DNA from: Hordeum vulgare subsp. vulgare
Lineage: Eukaryota; Streptophyta; Magnoliopsida; Poales; Poaceae
Reading direction: 5' to 3'
Assembly: GCF_904849725.1 (NCBI RefSeq)
Contig: NC_058521.1
Location: 427,756,676-427,820,675 of the forward strand
Length of the DNA: 64,000 bases
Part shown: positions 1-12,706 of the stretch, piece after piece
Layout of the letters: each line of letters begins with the position of its first letter
Position numbering within the stretch: position 1 is the stretch's first letter
Translations under genes and position numbers: made by a program
Notes under the pieces: model-generated
Told to the model about the DNA's origin: nothing
Databases searched by the model: none
What the model saw: the letters and a program-made list of their open reading frames with translations, nothing else

Positions 1-1122
1 TCTGTTTCCGAGAGATCCAATGTGGGAGCCTTTTCCGGTAATCCGCCGGAGGGGGATTCAATCATGGAGGGCTTCTACATCAACACCATTGCCTCTCTGA
101 TGATGTGTGAGTGGTTTACCATAGACCTACGGGTCCATAGCTAGTAGCTAGATGGCTTCTTATCTGTCTTTGATCTTCAATACCATGTTCTCCATGATCT
201 TTATGGAGATCTATCCGATGTAATACTCTTTTGCGTTGTGTTTGTCGATATCCGATGAATTGTGAGTTTATGTTCAGATTATCTATGAATATTATTTGAG
301 TCTTTCTTGATTTCTTATATGCATGATTTCATATCTTTGCAAGTTCTTCGAATTATTGGTTTGGTTTGGCCAACTAGATTGGTAGTTCTTGCAATGAGAG
401 AAGTGCTTAGTTTTGGGTTCAATCTTGTGGTGTCCTCACCGAGTGACAAAGTAGGGGTAACGAGGCACATAGTGCATTGTTGCCATCAAGGATAAAAAGA
501 TGGGTTTCTCATCATATTATTTGCGTTAATTCCTCTACATCATGTCATCTTACTTAATGCGTTACTGTGTTCTTCATGAACTTAATACTCTAGATGGAGG
601 CAGGAGTCGGTCGATGTGCGCAGTAATAGTAGTAGATGCAGAATCATTTCAGTCTACTTGACACGGATGTCATGCCTATATGCATAATCATTGCCTTAGA
701 TATCTTCATGATTATTCGCTTTTCTATCAATTGCTCGACAGTAATTTGTTCACCCATCGTATTATTTTGCTTTAGGAGAGAAACCTCTAGTGAAATCTAT
801 GGCCCCCGGGTTTATTTTCCACATATTATTTCCAGGTCTATAAACCAAAAACAACAAAAATACTTTGCTGCAATTTATTTACTTTTATCCTTCTATATCT
901 ATCTCTATCAGATCTCATCCTTGCAAATAACCGTGAAGGGATTGATAACCCCTTTGTTGCATTGGGTGCAAGTGTTTGATTATCTGTGTAGGTACTATAT
1001 TGGAGCCTTGCTCCTACTGCATTGATACCTTGGTTCTCAACAAACTAAGGGAATACTTATCTACTTTGCTGCATCACCCTTTCCTCTTCAAGGGAAAACC
1101 AACGCAAGCTCGAGAAGTAGCA
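1..1122 (+). mobile_element. 3' part of a Gypsy LTR (family A), first copy
   Basis: This stretch matches 3600-4656 along its length with many substitutions and small gaps, in the same orientation. Both contain the same landmarks in the same order: a 'tacgggt' block after a polypyrimidine run, 'gatgaattgtgag', 'ggcccccgg', and a final 'ccttggttctc' block. The right end is placed at 1122, where the sequence reads ...agtagca, because a TG...CA LTR would end there and similarity to the other copy has stopped. The left end lies outside the window. From memory this block is widespread in Triticeae Gypsy LTRs of the Sabrina/WHAM kind, but the family name is not certain. The short ORFs in it are not conserved between the copies, so no coding is claimed. 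Confidence 0.6.
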
Positions 1123-2201
1123 CATGGGCGCAAGGTAGCGAGGGGGGTTCTCACCTTGAGCCTGGCCCGGTCGATGGGGAAGTCCGGCAAAGGAGTGAGG
1201 CGGGCCTTGGCGGCTTGCCGCCCAGGCGTGCGACGGGGCAGGCCGACTGGGGCTGGGGCGACACGGCCCACGAGCAACAAGCGGGATCGGTGGTAACCAT
1301 CAGGCGCTCGAGCGGGCGAGGCAGGACGTCGGCGGCGCGGCGACGCATCACTACTATGGTGAGGCGGAAGCGAGGAGAGTGCAGGAGTGTCACTCTGGAT
1401 CGGGCTCCTCTCGATCTGGTGGCACTGGCGGCGGCGGCTGCTTGTTCCGGGACGCGGGGTCAGTTGCGGTTTGGCGGCGACGGGCCTCGTGCGAGGCGAT
1501 CTCCAGCGAGGGCATCGAGGGCGGAGGCGCGAGGAGGCAATGTGAGTCTTTCTGGTGAGGGCGGCTGCAATTTTGTTAGGGGCAAACCCTAGTGGAGTGA
1601 GAAGGGTCTCTCCATGGGTGGTCTATATATAGGGAAAGGTCTATGGTGGGCTGGACCTCGTCCGTCCTATCGTGATCCGACGACCACGAACGGAGGGAGG
1701 GGCGAGGTGGGCTGGTTGGGATGTGTGGGGAAGATTGTTGACTGATATGAGATGGAGGTTTGGGCCCGTGACATGGTTTTAAAAACACCGAAAATGTCCT
1801 ACGAATAAACCGATGACGGTGCCACTATGGTCGATTGTTTGGGTATCAAACAAACTTCGATTGCGATAAAATTTGGTAGGCGTCCTACCTATACTAAAAT
1901 AGGACTACATGCCAAGTTTCAACCCAATCCGAGAAATATATATGAAAAAAATTAAAAACAATAATTTGGTGATGCCGCGGGCACATGCGTGTGTGGTTGG
2001 TCTCGAAATGGTCAACGAGAAGAACAGGTAGAACTGGCAACTAAATACGGATGCAAGTTTTGAAAATTGACAACAATCGAGTGTTGATGCTATCCAGATG
2101 ATGCGCATGATGTGATGATGAATGAGACAAACAAAATGAATCACACGATAACAATGGAATCAAAGGGGAATCTTCTGGAGCGTCGGTTTTGGGCTGTTAC
2201 A
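1123..2201 (-). mobile_element. older LTR-like fragment, reverse orientation
   Basis: Read on the minus strand from 2201 the sequence begins TGTAACAGCCCAAAACCGAC, which I recognise as the start of a Triticeae Gypsy-type LTR, and continues through AT-rich then GC-rich DNA (1160-1600) without a conserved reading frame. A TATATATA box lies at about 1624-1631. The far boundary near 1123 is only the point where the neighbouring LTR ends, and no target duplication is visible. ORFs of 60-125 codons overlap one another on both strands and resemble nothing, so they are not called. Confidence 0.4.
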
Positions 2202-3138
2202 ACTCGCCTAAACTAACAAGAGATCTCGCCTCTAGATCTAAGAATCAAAGGGAAAGAGAAAGAGGAAAGGAACACATAAAATTTAGTTTATTTTCTGACA
2301 AACGAGTGAAACCAATGATTCTTGAAGGTTGCAAAGCGATGAAGAATGACATGAGGAATAATCAAGAATTCAAAAGAAATTTTGGCGACACTTCGCTAGG
2401 AAAGAGGGAAAGAAATTGATAAGATGGGAAGAACTTGAAAAGATGACACAACACTCCGGTTAAATGGATAAGCAAGGGAAGAACATGATCTTGATAAGAC
2501 AATATGATGAATGAAACAGAGCAACATAACAAAGCCTCTGAAACAGAAAAGTAGAACTAGATCATATGAATGACAAGAAAAATGACAACTACTACCACAA
2601 TTTAATTTGAGAAGCATCCTTGAGAATAGGGATTGGACGGAGTTTTAGGAAAATCAACAACGAAAAGAACACGCTTGTTGTGGTCTTATGGAAAACATCT
2701 AAAAATTATGAGGTGATAACCAGCCACTAACGAAACAAGATTGATTGGGAGCAACAAGATATTCTCAACTTCTTTCACCAAGAAGATACATTGAGAACTT
2801 GGATCAAGAATAATCAACATGATAGCAACAATGCTTAGGAAAATCTTTACGTGAAATCCAATCCAAGATAACTTCAATGAAAAAACCATCGGTTGAAATT
2901 ATGTCATCACCAAAGAATTGGTTGGTTTAAATATCTCGTTCTTGAAACAAATTCTCTTTGAGACTCACCAAGAGTCAAGAATGCTATAACACCACCTCAA
3001 AGGATAATGGAGGAAGAATGCACTTCAAAGCGCAAAATAGACGTATGACACATCTGAAGTGGTACACAACTCAAGATGTGCCAACCGGGCCTTCCTTTCC
3101 ATGGTCTTGCACGCACAATCCATCGACATCCTAGCTCC
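2202..3138. other. unassigned repeat-like DNA, no gene
   Basis: A purine-rich stretch (about 2235-2420) is followed by low-complexity AT-rich DNA. No ORF longer than 76 codons exists on either strand and no domain is recognisable. The flanks are both LTR-like, so this is probably the remains of the internal or leader region of an old retroelement. Confidence 0.35.
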
Positions 3139-4661
3139 TGATATGTCTCCAATGAATCTATAATTTTTGATTGTCCCATGCTATTATATTATCTTTATAG
3201 GATACTTTTTAGGAGTTTATATACCAATTAATATTATTTTTGAGCACTAACATGTTGACCTAGTGCCTAGTGCTAGTTGCTATTTTCTCCATGTTTTTGG
3301 CTTTTCAGGTTTACAGTACCAAATAAAGTCCAATTGCCATGAAACTTTTTGCTGATTTTTCTAGACCAAAAGAAGACCTGGAAGCTTTGGGAGGAGGCTA
3401 GAATCCTCACGGTAGGAGCACCGCACAACAGGGCACAACTAGGGTGTAGGGCACACCCTGTTGCCTCGTGCTCCCTCGACTGCCTCCTGGCGTACCTCTT
3501 CATGCTACAAATTCACAAATATGCAAAAAATCCTAGAGAGCCTCCCGAAACACTTTTTCCGCCGTTGCAAGTCTCTATTCCGCCGTGTGCCCATCTGGAG
3601 CCCTTTTCCAGTGCCTTGATGGAGGGGGATCGATCACGGAGGACTTCTACATCATCCTCGCGACTACCACGGTGATGTGTGAGTAGTTCACCACAAACCT
3701 ACGGGTTCGTATTTAGTACCTAGATGGCTATCTCTCTCTCTCTCTCGATCTTCAATACAATGATCATCACATCTTCGGTTTGATCTATCCAATGTAACTC
3801 TTTTGTACGGTGCATTTGTTGGGATTCGATGAATTGTGAGTTTGTGTTCAGATTATTCATGATAATTATTTGAGCCTTATCTGAATTCTAAATATGATTC
3901 TTATGTACAAGATCATCACAACTTTGTAAATCTCTCTAATCTATTGATTTGCTTTGGCCAAGTAGATTGATCTTTCTTCAGAGAGAGGTGTGCATTGTAG
4001 TGGGTTCAATCTGGGAGATTTCTATATCCCAGTGACATAGTAGGGGACAAGATACGTCTTTGTATTGTTTCCACTAAGGATAAAGCAATGGGGTTAGCTC
4101 ATATTAATTGAATTATCTTTGTCTACATCATGTCAATGTTCTCCATGCATGACTCTATTTTACTTAATACTCTAGATGCATGTTGGATAGTGGTCGATGG
4201 GTAGAGTAATGGTAATAACTACACGCAGGAGTCGGCCTATTTGCTTATGGAAGTGATGCCTATATACACAAGATCATTATCGTGCATATCACATAACTAT
4301 GCACTTTTCTATCAATTTGCCAACTGTAATTTGTCTATCCACCGTATGCTTGCTTTCATGGCAGATGCCACTAGGGAAAACTATGGCCCCCGGATCTATT
4401 CACTTGTAAGTTCACAAAAACAACAATTTTCTCGCTGCCTTATTTCACTTTTTATTTACTTTTCACTTTGCAACTTCCAACCACAATACTTACTTGCTTG
4501 CAAATAATGAGACAAGGGGATTGACAACCCTCTTGCCCATGTTGGGTGCAAGTGTTTGTTTCTCTTGTGTGCAGTCGCTAAATACAGGGGTTGGTTGTTA
4601 CTCCTATTGGTTTCAAAAACCTTGGTTCTCTAGTGAGGGAAATACTGGCCTATATTGTGCT
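3139..4661 (+). mobile_element. LTR family A, second copy, cut by the chromovirus
   Basis: The LTR seems to begin at 3139 with TGATATGTCTCC, the usual start of this family as I remember it, and aligns with 1-1122 from about 3600 onward. It is cut at 4661 by the 3' LTR of the chromovirus, which starts TGTGGGGACC. The last 5 bp before the break, GTGCT (4657-4661), would be one copy of the target duplication. The partner copy is gone because the other chromovirus LTR is truncated. A short (CT)n tract occurs near 3731-3745. Confidence 0.55.
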
Positions 4662-7600
4662 TGTGGGGACCCCGACTTACAAGTCGTGATCGCCTAATGA
4701 ACGTGCTCAGTGATCCCAGAGATCAATGCTCGCCGAACACACAGATACTGAATAACAAGAGTCTTACATCCACGGTAAACTAGTAGCGGAAATCTTGGTA
4801 GTAAACGTGAACCCATGCCATATGCGTTAACCAACACGCATTCTGACTGGGAAGCGCCCTAGATCGCATGTCCGTCTCCGGCAGCAAACTCTTCTCCATA
4901 CTCGGGTTCCTCCATGTCTGGTCAAGAAAATAACTAGTGGCAAGCCAATGAGTATTTTGAATGTACTCGCAAACATCACATGATATGAATAATGCAAATG
5001 GTCTGATATAGGCATAATGTAGTTTTGCAGAAAGCAAATTTTACTTGTTATGAAACATGCTCATGATGTGGTCTAATCATGCACTGTAAATAGATGATAA
5101 TCATAAGAACAAGTTACATATATGCCAAGTCACAAACTTGTCATATCACCTTGCTCATGCAACACTTTTCTCACACACAAAAACTTTGGTTTATGCAGAA
5201 ATGACTCGAGTAGTTTAAGTAGGATTACCCATTTGTCCTTGACCATGGACATCGGCTATTCGTACAGTTTTACACTCTGTAGAGGTTGCACACTTTACCC
5301 ACGAGATCCGAGAAACATCCGTGTCATCGACGACTCACGGTATATACATACCCAAGGTAAGTACCCGATCAGTGCTTTTCCCCTGACGATACTAGACAAA
5401 GAGTCCACTCGATTGGTACCCAGCCCACATGATGTACATATTACGAGCACCAACTCAAGACCATATCATCCATGGGGGGACCAACGGTGTGCCCGGAACA
5501 CGTCAAAATGGCATAGTCGACCTACCTAGTACGACCCCATCACGAGAGTGACCACATATCACGACCGCCACTAGTAATGTAGGTTCCTCCCTAGCACCGA
5601 CCAAAGTAATCAACAAAGCCCCGTCCCATAAAAGGGTATCATGGTCGGACATGTATGGTTGGGATGGTCGACAAATCATAAATCTAATCCCATTTCCGAA
5701 ACCACATACACAAAACATTTCCGGTACACCACTTCTTTCACAAGTGGTCACCAAACTCAACATCATCACCCCCGGGCATTAGTGGCACCCGACGGGTTTT
5801 CGAAAAACATTTGATTCCATCTTTGTGTTTCCATCATCATGCATATGCTCATTCTAGGCGTAGCACTAATACTACTTGTCAACATATTATCAGCGTGACC
5901 CTCACAGATGGTAGGGCCATTCTCAAATGCAAGTGCTCCAGAGGAGCCATCAGAAACACCATACCGAGGGGTTCCGACTAAATCACGTTGACATGCATCG
6001 GAATATTTACTCTACATGTCATGCATAAAATATTTTCTCACACATGGTCAAAGGGATGCTTGCCTTGGTCAGGTAAGTATCCGAGGTCTTCGAGGTCTTC
6101 CAGTCCAAGTCCTTCGTCAAAGGCGTGATCTAGCGTCATAATAATAATAATACCAATAAGAGCACACTAAAAAATAGAGTACAAATTCATTTTAAAAATG
6201 TTATCCTGTTATGAGAAATCTAGGTTATAGTTTTTAAAATATTTGTCTCTGGTTTCTATGCAAAAAGGTATTTTAAAAACCATATTAACAAGGGCTAATA
6301 TGTTTAAATTAGGCATTTTAATCAAGGCTATGTGTAAAAGTATTTACGGAAATTAGTGCAACACCACTATTGAATTCTACACATTTTTAGAAGATTTGTG
6401 GTGGAAGAATATTTAAAGTTGGTGAAATATTCAATTTTACAAAAATCATTTGGAATCAGATTCAAAAGAAAAAAGGAAAAATGGCTTAGCCCTGGCCTGG
6501 CTCGGCTAGTGGCTGGGCCGGCCCAACTGGCCTTTCAGCCAGCCAGTCAGCAGCCCAGGCGCGCGCGCAGTTAGGTTTAAACCTGATGTGTGGGCCCTTG
6601 TGGAAGAGTGAGGGGAGAGGGGAAGAGACGGGCCACTGACAGGTGGGCATGCCTGTCGGGGTCGTCTTCCTCCTCGGGACAGAAAGAGGGGAGGCTCGCC
6701 GACGACAATGTCGATGTCCTCGAGGTCAGGTGATGGAAGGAACGGGTCCATGGCATCGTCACCTACCTGCTGGTGGTTGAATGAACGACGGGGAGGCCCT
6801 GGGTCACCGGCAACGAGGTAGCCGCGGCTGAGGAGCTTTGAGTGATGGTGGAGCTAGTTGCTAGAGTCAGGGAAATGCTCGGGGAAGATGCGGGGGAGCT
6901 TCCTGGGTTCACTATGGTCACGGTGGTGGCAGCAGGGGATCGAGAACCACCATGTAACCCGAGATCGACGGAAGCTCCAAAGCGGAGGGGCCTTGGTCGA
7001 TCTCGAGCACTGGGGCTCTTCCTGCTCGAGGGGGTGGCCAGGGCTCGATTGAGGCTCTGGAGAAGTGGTGGGTGGCGCTGGAGTGAGGGGGAGGCTCTAT
7101 TTATAGGCCAACGACAGGGTGCCGAGCGGGGAGCTGGATAGGGAGAGAGGGCCGGGGCCGATACCACGGTCTTGTGAACGTCGTTTGGTACTCCAGAGAC
7201 TGCATGGGAGGAAGGGGTGACTCAGCACACACGAGCTGCACGGCCGCACTCTTCTGGCCGAGTCTGGTGCATGCGGGCACGCGTCGCCCTGGTCATCAAA
7301 GAGGGGGATGAGGGGCCCTAAGGCTGCCCCGACTCAGGGAGGTTGTCGGAGACGCGGAGAGACACCGAGGAGAGGCGAGAACCGGCCGGTTGTGGCCTCC
7401 TCTACCTCGGGTGTGCCATGTAGCATGCCGAGAGTGCAGATATTGCATGCCACGGCATGCTGGCGCGCCCTGGGGTGCTTTGGCCGTGTCTAGCATGTCT
7501 GGGAGTTGGCTTAGATGCCACCTAGCCTTTTAGGAGCTGAGGGACTCACTGTTGGTAAAAGGAGAAGCTTGGAGAGGTGCTGCCAGTCCTGATTTAGAAA

Positions 7601-8713
7601 CTAATATGGAGATTTTGGCTTACCTACTTGGAACCAAGGAGGGCCACTCGTCTACAGTGGTGATGGCAGCTTGCTCTATGAGTTTAATGGAAAGGGAGTA
7701 GGTGTCGAGGGAGTTAAGTGTTGTTTGACCATGCTCGCAGAAGGTGTTCGACACGTGTTTGGGGTAGGTAACCTCCACGAGTGATGCTGAAAGTTAACAG
7801 GATTAGCTTTGATGCAAAGTTAGGATGCTCCACCAAATTTGAGCTCCATTGGATGAGTTTGACAATGTAAACTTGAAATCACCCCCAAATGGGCAGTTCT
7901 GCCTGTTTGAAAGATAATGTGGGTAGATCAATCCCCACAAATCCAATTTTTGGCAGGGGTTCCTCATTTGGGGTGTTGAGAACTCCTGCAAAGTTTCAGG
8001 CCATTTGGAGAAACTTTGCTATGTGGAGTTGCTTCAACTTGATTCCGGACAAGGAAGGTTTTTGATTTATTTGGTGAACCAAACCACATTGGAATGAGGT
8101 GAAACTTGGCATCGCCACCAAATATAGCTTGGGAAGCATGCTAGAATTTTTCGGGAATTTAAAGAGAATATTTCCTTTGGAAATATTTCAAAAGGTCAAA
8201 ACAGACAGATTTGGTTTTCAGGGCTTTGCTCAAATAGTTTGAACATAAATAGGGGTTGAAAATCATATGTATGGAAAATATATGTCCTTTGAGTATCTCC
8301 AAATTTTCTCAGATTTTTCTGAGGTGGAAAAATAATTTTCCATCGAGAATTATCTTTTTGGCCTCAGAAAAGGACATATAAATAAAATAGGAAATCACTT
8401 TATAATATAATTGTTTTCTGGTTTTGGAGAGTTATAAGGGTGTTACAAACAGATTAAAATTCTTGGTGGTTGGCACCCCCTTGAGTTTAAGGCCTTGTAC
8501 TGCAAACACCAAAGCAAGGTTTTGAGTTAACAAAAGTTGAGAAAAAGGATTTTTGTAGAAAATTTAATTTGCAAATCATTTTTAAGATCCACACACTCAA
8601 GAATACATACAAACAATGTCATGCAAGACACTCACATAATTTGCTTAAAAAGTTTAAATTTATTCCAAATTTTGAAAAGAACATAGCTGGTATAGTGAAA
8701 ATAGGGTGTGACA
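4662..8713 (-). repeat. chromovirus 3' LTR (about 4.05 kb)
   Basis: It begins TGTGGGGACC and ends GGTGTGACA, so it has the TG...CA ends of an LTR. It is collinear with 40861-41993 plus 50913-52695. Relative to that copy it lacks about 72 bp near 4774 and a shorter piece near 5120. A reversed TATAAATA box lies at 7098-7105. The many short ORFs (for example 6763-7167) are not shared in frame between the two LTRs and are ignored. An LTR over 4 kb is long for a plant Gypsy. Confidence 0.85.
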
Positions 8714-8729
8714 CACCTATCCCCCTTAC
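8714..8729 (-). other. chromovirus polypurine tract
   Basis: On the minus strand the bases just before the 3' LTR read TAAGGGGGATAGGTG, a purine run touching the TG of the LTR. This is where plus-strand DNA synthesis would be primed in reverse transcription. Confidence 0.7.
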
Positions 8730-8755
8730 AAGAATCTCGTCCCCGAGATACTAAG

Positions 8756-9650
8756 CTAGGTGCTAAAAAGGTATGGAAATTCGGATCGGAGGTAGTCTTC
8801 ACGTTCCCATGTTGCTTCTTCTTCTTCGGTGTGGTTGCCCCACTAGACCTTGAAGTACTTGATGGTGCGACTTCTGGTACAACACTCGGCTTCGTCCAGA
8901 ATGCGGACTAGTCTCTCGCGATAAGTGAGGTCGGGCTGAAGGTCAATGGCTTGATGGTCAATGTCCTTATAAAGAATCGGATGGTTTGGCGTTTGAAGGA
9001 ACTTCTGAAGTTGTGACACGTGGAAGAAGTTGTGCACACACGAAAGTTCCGGAGGTAGCTTTAACTAGTAAGCAACTTCTCCAAGCTTTGCCATGATCTT
9101 AAAAGGTCCAATGTACCTTAGAGCTATCTTTCCCTTGACGTGGAAACGCTTCATCCCCTTGAGAGGCGTGAGTCGGAGGTACACATGGCCTCTAGGGTTG
9201 AGCTCCATTTCCCGGCGAGGAGAATCTGCGTAGCTCTCTTGCCGTGACTTGGCAGCCTTTAGGTTCTCCCTCACAAGCTGCACCTTCTTTTAAACTTCTC
9301 AGAGAATTTTTGGACCAACAATCATCCCTTCACCAGTTTCGGACCAATTGAGCGGGATGCAGTACTTGCGTCCATCGGGCCATTTGGAGACTGGACTGAT
9401 AGCTGTTGTTGTAAGAGAACTCAACGAATGGTAGACACTCTTCCCATTTGTTCCCATGTGCCAAGATACAAGCGTGGATCATATCTTCGAGTATCTGGTT
9501 TACTCGCTCCGTTTTCCCGCTCGTCTGCAGGTGGAAGGCGGCGCTGAAGGAGAGGTTAGTTCCCAGAGCCTCTTGGAACTTTTTCCAGAACCTTGAGGTG
9601 AATTGCGTCCCCCAGTCGGACACAATCTCCTTGGGAGCCCTGTGGAGGCT
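8756..9650 (-). pseudogene. chromovirus integrase core end and chromodomain (fragment)
   Basis: Reading leftwards from the Athila-like insertion, the frame resumes with the second catalytic Asp region of integrase (SDWGTQFTS), followed by GKTERVNQILEDM, which holds the third catalytic residue (Glu). Then come the C-terminal integrase segment (GPFKIMAKLGEVAY) and the family's HVSQL block. The last part, about 8765-8930, contains the aromatic and acidic pattern of a chromodomain (WGNHTEEEEATWERED), which in chromoviruses binds histone marks and steers integration. At least three frame breaks and a TAG before the WGNHT block are present. The 5' part of the same gene lies at 36055-38817, separated by 26.4 kb. 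Confidence 0.8.
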
Positions 9651-11172
9651 TGATGACCCACAAGTGTAGGGGATCTATCTTAGTCCTTTCGATAAGTAAG
9701 AGTGTCAAACCCAACGAGGAGCAGAAGGAACTGACAAGTGGTTTTCATCAAGGTATTCTCTGCAAGCACTGAAATTATCGGTAACAGATAGTTGTGTGAC
9801 AAGATAATTCGTAGCAAGTAGCAAGTAACAATATCAACAAGGTGCAGCAAGATGGACCAATCCCTTTTGTAGCAATGGACAAGCCTGGACAAACTCTTAT
9901 ATGAGGTAAAGCGCTCCTGAGGACACATGGGAATTTCTGTCAAGCTAGTTTTCATCATGTTCATATGATTCGCTTTCGCTACTTTGATAGTTTGATATGT
10001 GGGTGGACCGGTGCTTGGGTGCTGCCCTTACTTGGAGAAACATCCCACTTATGATTAACCCCTCTCGCAAGCATCCGCAACTATGAAAGAAGAATTAAGA
10101 CTAAGTCTAACCATAGCATTAGACTAGTGGATCCAAATTAGCCCCTTTCGAAGCAACGCATAAACTAGGGTTTAAGCTTCTGTCACTCTAGCAACCCATC
10201 ATCTACTTATTACTTCCCAATGCCTTCCTTTAGGCCCAAATAATGGTGAAGTGTTATGTAGTCGACGTTCACAGAAGACCACTAGAGGACAGACAACATA
10301 AAATGCATCAAAATATCAAATGAATACCAAATTCACACGACTACTTATAGCAAGACTTATCCCATGTCCCCAGGAAAAAAAGTGACTACTCACAAAGCAT
10401 AATTATGTTCATGACCAGAGAGGTATTGAATAGCATTAAGGATTTGAACATATAATCTACCACCGAGTAATCCAACTAGCATCAACTATAAAGAGTAATT
10501 AACACTACTAGCAAACTTACAAGTACCAATCGGAGTCGCGAGACGGAGATTGGTCACAAGAGATGAACTAGGGTTTGGAGATGAGATGGTGCTGATGAAG
10601 ATATTGATGGAGATGAGTCCCCTCCGACGAGAGGAGTGTTGGTGACGACGATGGCGACGATTTCCCCCTCCTGGAGGGAAATTTCCCCGGCAGGACGGCC
10701 CTGCCGGAGCTCTAGATTGGTTCTGCTCAAGTTCTGCCTCGTGGCGGCGGCGATTCCTCCCGAAAGTCTCCTCCTTATTTTTTTGGGACGAAACCCTCCT
10801 TATAGAAAAAGATGAGCGCCGGAGGGCAACAGGGGGCCCACAAGCCACCCAGGCCCGACCAAGGGGGTAGGTCGGGCCTAGCAGGCTTGTGGCCTCCTGG
10901 TGGCTCCCCTCCGGTACTTCTTCCGCCCAGTATTTTTTATAAAATCAAAAATAATTCCTCATTGATTTTCACGGCTTTTGGAGTCGCGCGGAATAGGTAT
11001 CTCAAACTTGCTCCCTTTTCAGACCAGAATTCCAGCTGTGGGCATTCTTCCTCTTCAGTTAAACCTTATAAAATAAGAGAGAAAAGGCATAAGTATTGTA
11101 CCGTAAAGTGTAATAACATCCCATAAAGCGATAAATACCAACATAAAAGCATGATGCAAAATGGACATATCA
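9651..11172 (-). repeat. Athila-like 3' LTR
   Basis: This 1522-bp repeat starts TGATGACCC and ends ACATATCA, and is collinear with 34526-36049 (1524 bp). It contains a GC-rich block near 10640-10920. ORFs in it (10486-10848 reversed, 10812-11126) have counterparts with different breaks in the other LTR and are not genes. Confidence 0.9.
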
Positions 11173-11188
11173 ACTCCCCCAAGCTTGG
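11173..11188 (-). other. Athila-like polypurine tract
   Basis: On the minus strand the sequence CCAAGCTTGGGGGAGT abuts the 3' LTR start. A purine run ending at the LTR edge is the primer for plus-strand synthesis. An exact second copy occurs at 12660-12675. Confidence 0.75.
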
Positions 11189-12706
11189 ACCTCGCTTGTC
11201 CTTAAGAGGAAGCCGAGATCAATAAATATGCCCACATGTTATTGAGAGAGTTGTCGAAAGAACAAAATACGGACATGCAGGCATCATGATCATAATTAGA
11301 ACAGCAATAACGGCATATAATCTCTTATGCTAAAGTGACAATTCCTTCACAAAGTAAAGTATGGATCAAGAACCTTATTGAGAATTAACAACCAATAGCC
11401 TTTAATCATTGAAGCAATTGCAATTTATCATAACATCAGAAAGACTCAAATAAGAGCTTGTAAAGCAAATCCACATACTCAATCATCTTCTACAATTGCT
11501 AAAACTCACATGGTACTCATGAGATCAAAGTTTCAGTTGGACACAGAGAAAGATAGGGGCTTATAATTTCACCTCCCAAGTACTTACCTCAAGGGTAATG
11601 TCAACAATAATAATTCATGAGTACTTACTTCCAAGTTGAAATATGAATATAGATGTTTCCCTAGCACATGATGTTAGCCAAGATAAAGGCGAAATAAGGA
11701 ATTGGTGTCGATCACCATGACTCTTTTAAGGATAAAAAGTAAAGGTACAAGATAGGCCCTTCGCAAAGGGAAGTTGAGGTTGTCATACGCTTTTGAGGTT
11801 TGGATGTGTGATCTCTTAGTGTGGAGGAACGTCACTTTATATTGCCTCCTGTGATAAAGAACTTTATTATGCAGTCTTTCGCTTTTATGTCTTCCTCATC
11901 ACAGGTTCGTACAAAGCTTATTTTCCACAGACTAATAGATCATACATATTTAGGGAGCATTTTTTTATTGCTTGCATCGATGACAACTTACTTGAGGGAT
12001 CTTATTCAATCCATAGGTAGGTATCGTGGACTCTCATGGCAAAACTGGGTTGAAGGTTTATGGATGCACAAGTAGTATCTCTACTTAGTGCGGAAGTTTT
12101 GGCTGGTATGAGGTGGGAGCAAGCGTCACATGCTAAGGGATCTCTAGTCATATAACATTGTTCAGAACCAAGCAAACATAATTCATTATGTTGTCTTCCT
12201 TGTCCAACATCTACTTCTAAGCATGTAATAGCTTAATGAGTGTTCACAATCATAGATGGTGCCCAAGATGATATATTTATATATGAACCTATCTTTCTTT
12301 ATTACTACCTATTAATTGCAACAATGACCAAGGTCTAGTTTTCCACTCGCAACAAGTTTCAATCAATATTCTTTTTATATGTGAAGCCATCAGTTCCCAT
12401 AAGATCATTACATGATCTTTCATGCTATTGTTCCTTTATTATTCTTTTCTTCATATCATGGCATGAGGCAAGGCCCTTAACTAAAACACTATTTATTATA
12501 CGACTCACGAACTCGATTACATTGGGGGTGACACAAAGAAAAACTCAAGCCTAGAACATACTAAGAACTTTATTCTACTAGCAAAAGGTAAAAACAAAAA
12601 GGATCGAACTAAGAAAAAGGTAAAGGCAAAAGATGTGATGGTGATACGATACCGGAGCAACTCCCCCAAGCTTGGCACAAGCCAAGGGGAGTGCCCATAC
12701 CCGTGC
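11189..12706 (-). other. Athila-like 3' untranslated spacer
   Basis: About 1.5 kb of AT-rich DNA lies between the coiled-coil ORF and the polypurine tract. No reading frame longer than 84 codons is seen on either strand and no domain is recognised. The only marked element is the duplicate polypurine tract at its right end (12659-12675). Confidence 0.6.
12659..12675 (-). other. second polypurine-tract copy
   Basis: The 17 bases AACTCCCCCAAGCTTGG are identical to 11172-11188, the tract at the 3' LTR. It sits about 30 bp downstream of the stop codon of the coiled-coil ORF. It could act as an internal primer, or mark an old LTR edge or a duplicated segment. Confidence 0.55.

Noticed and set aside
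1074..1592. Overlapping ORFs of 68-125 codons on both strands in a GC-rich island
   Set aside because: No domain, no conserved counterpart and an LTR-like context; not accepted as a host gene.
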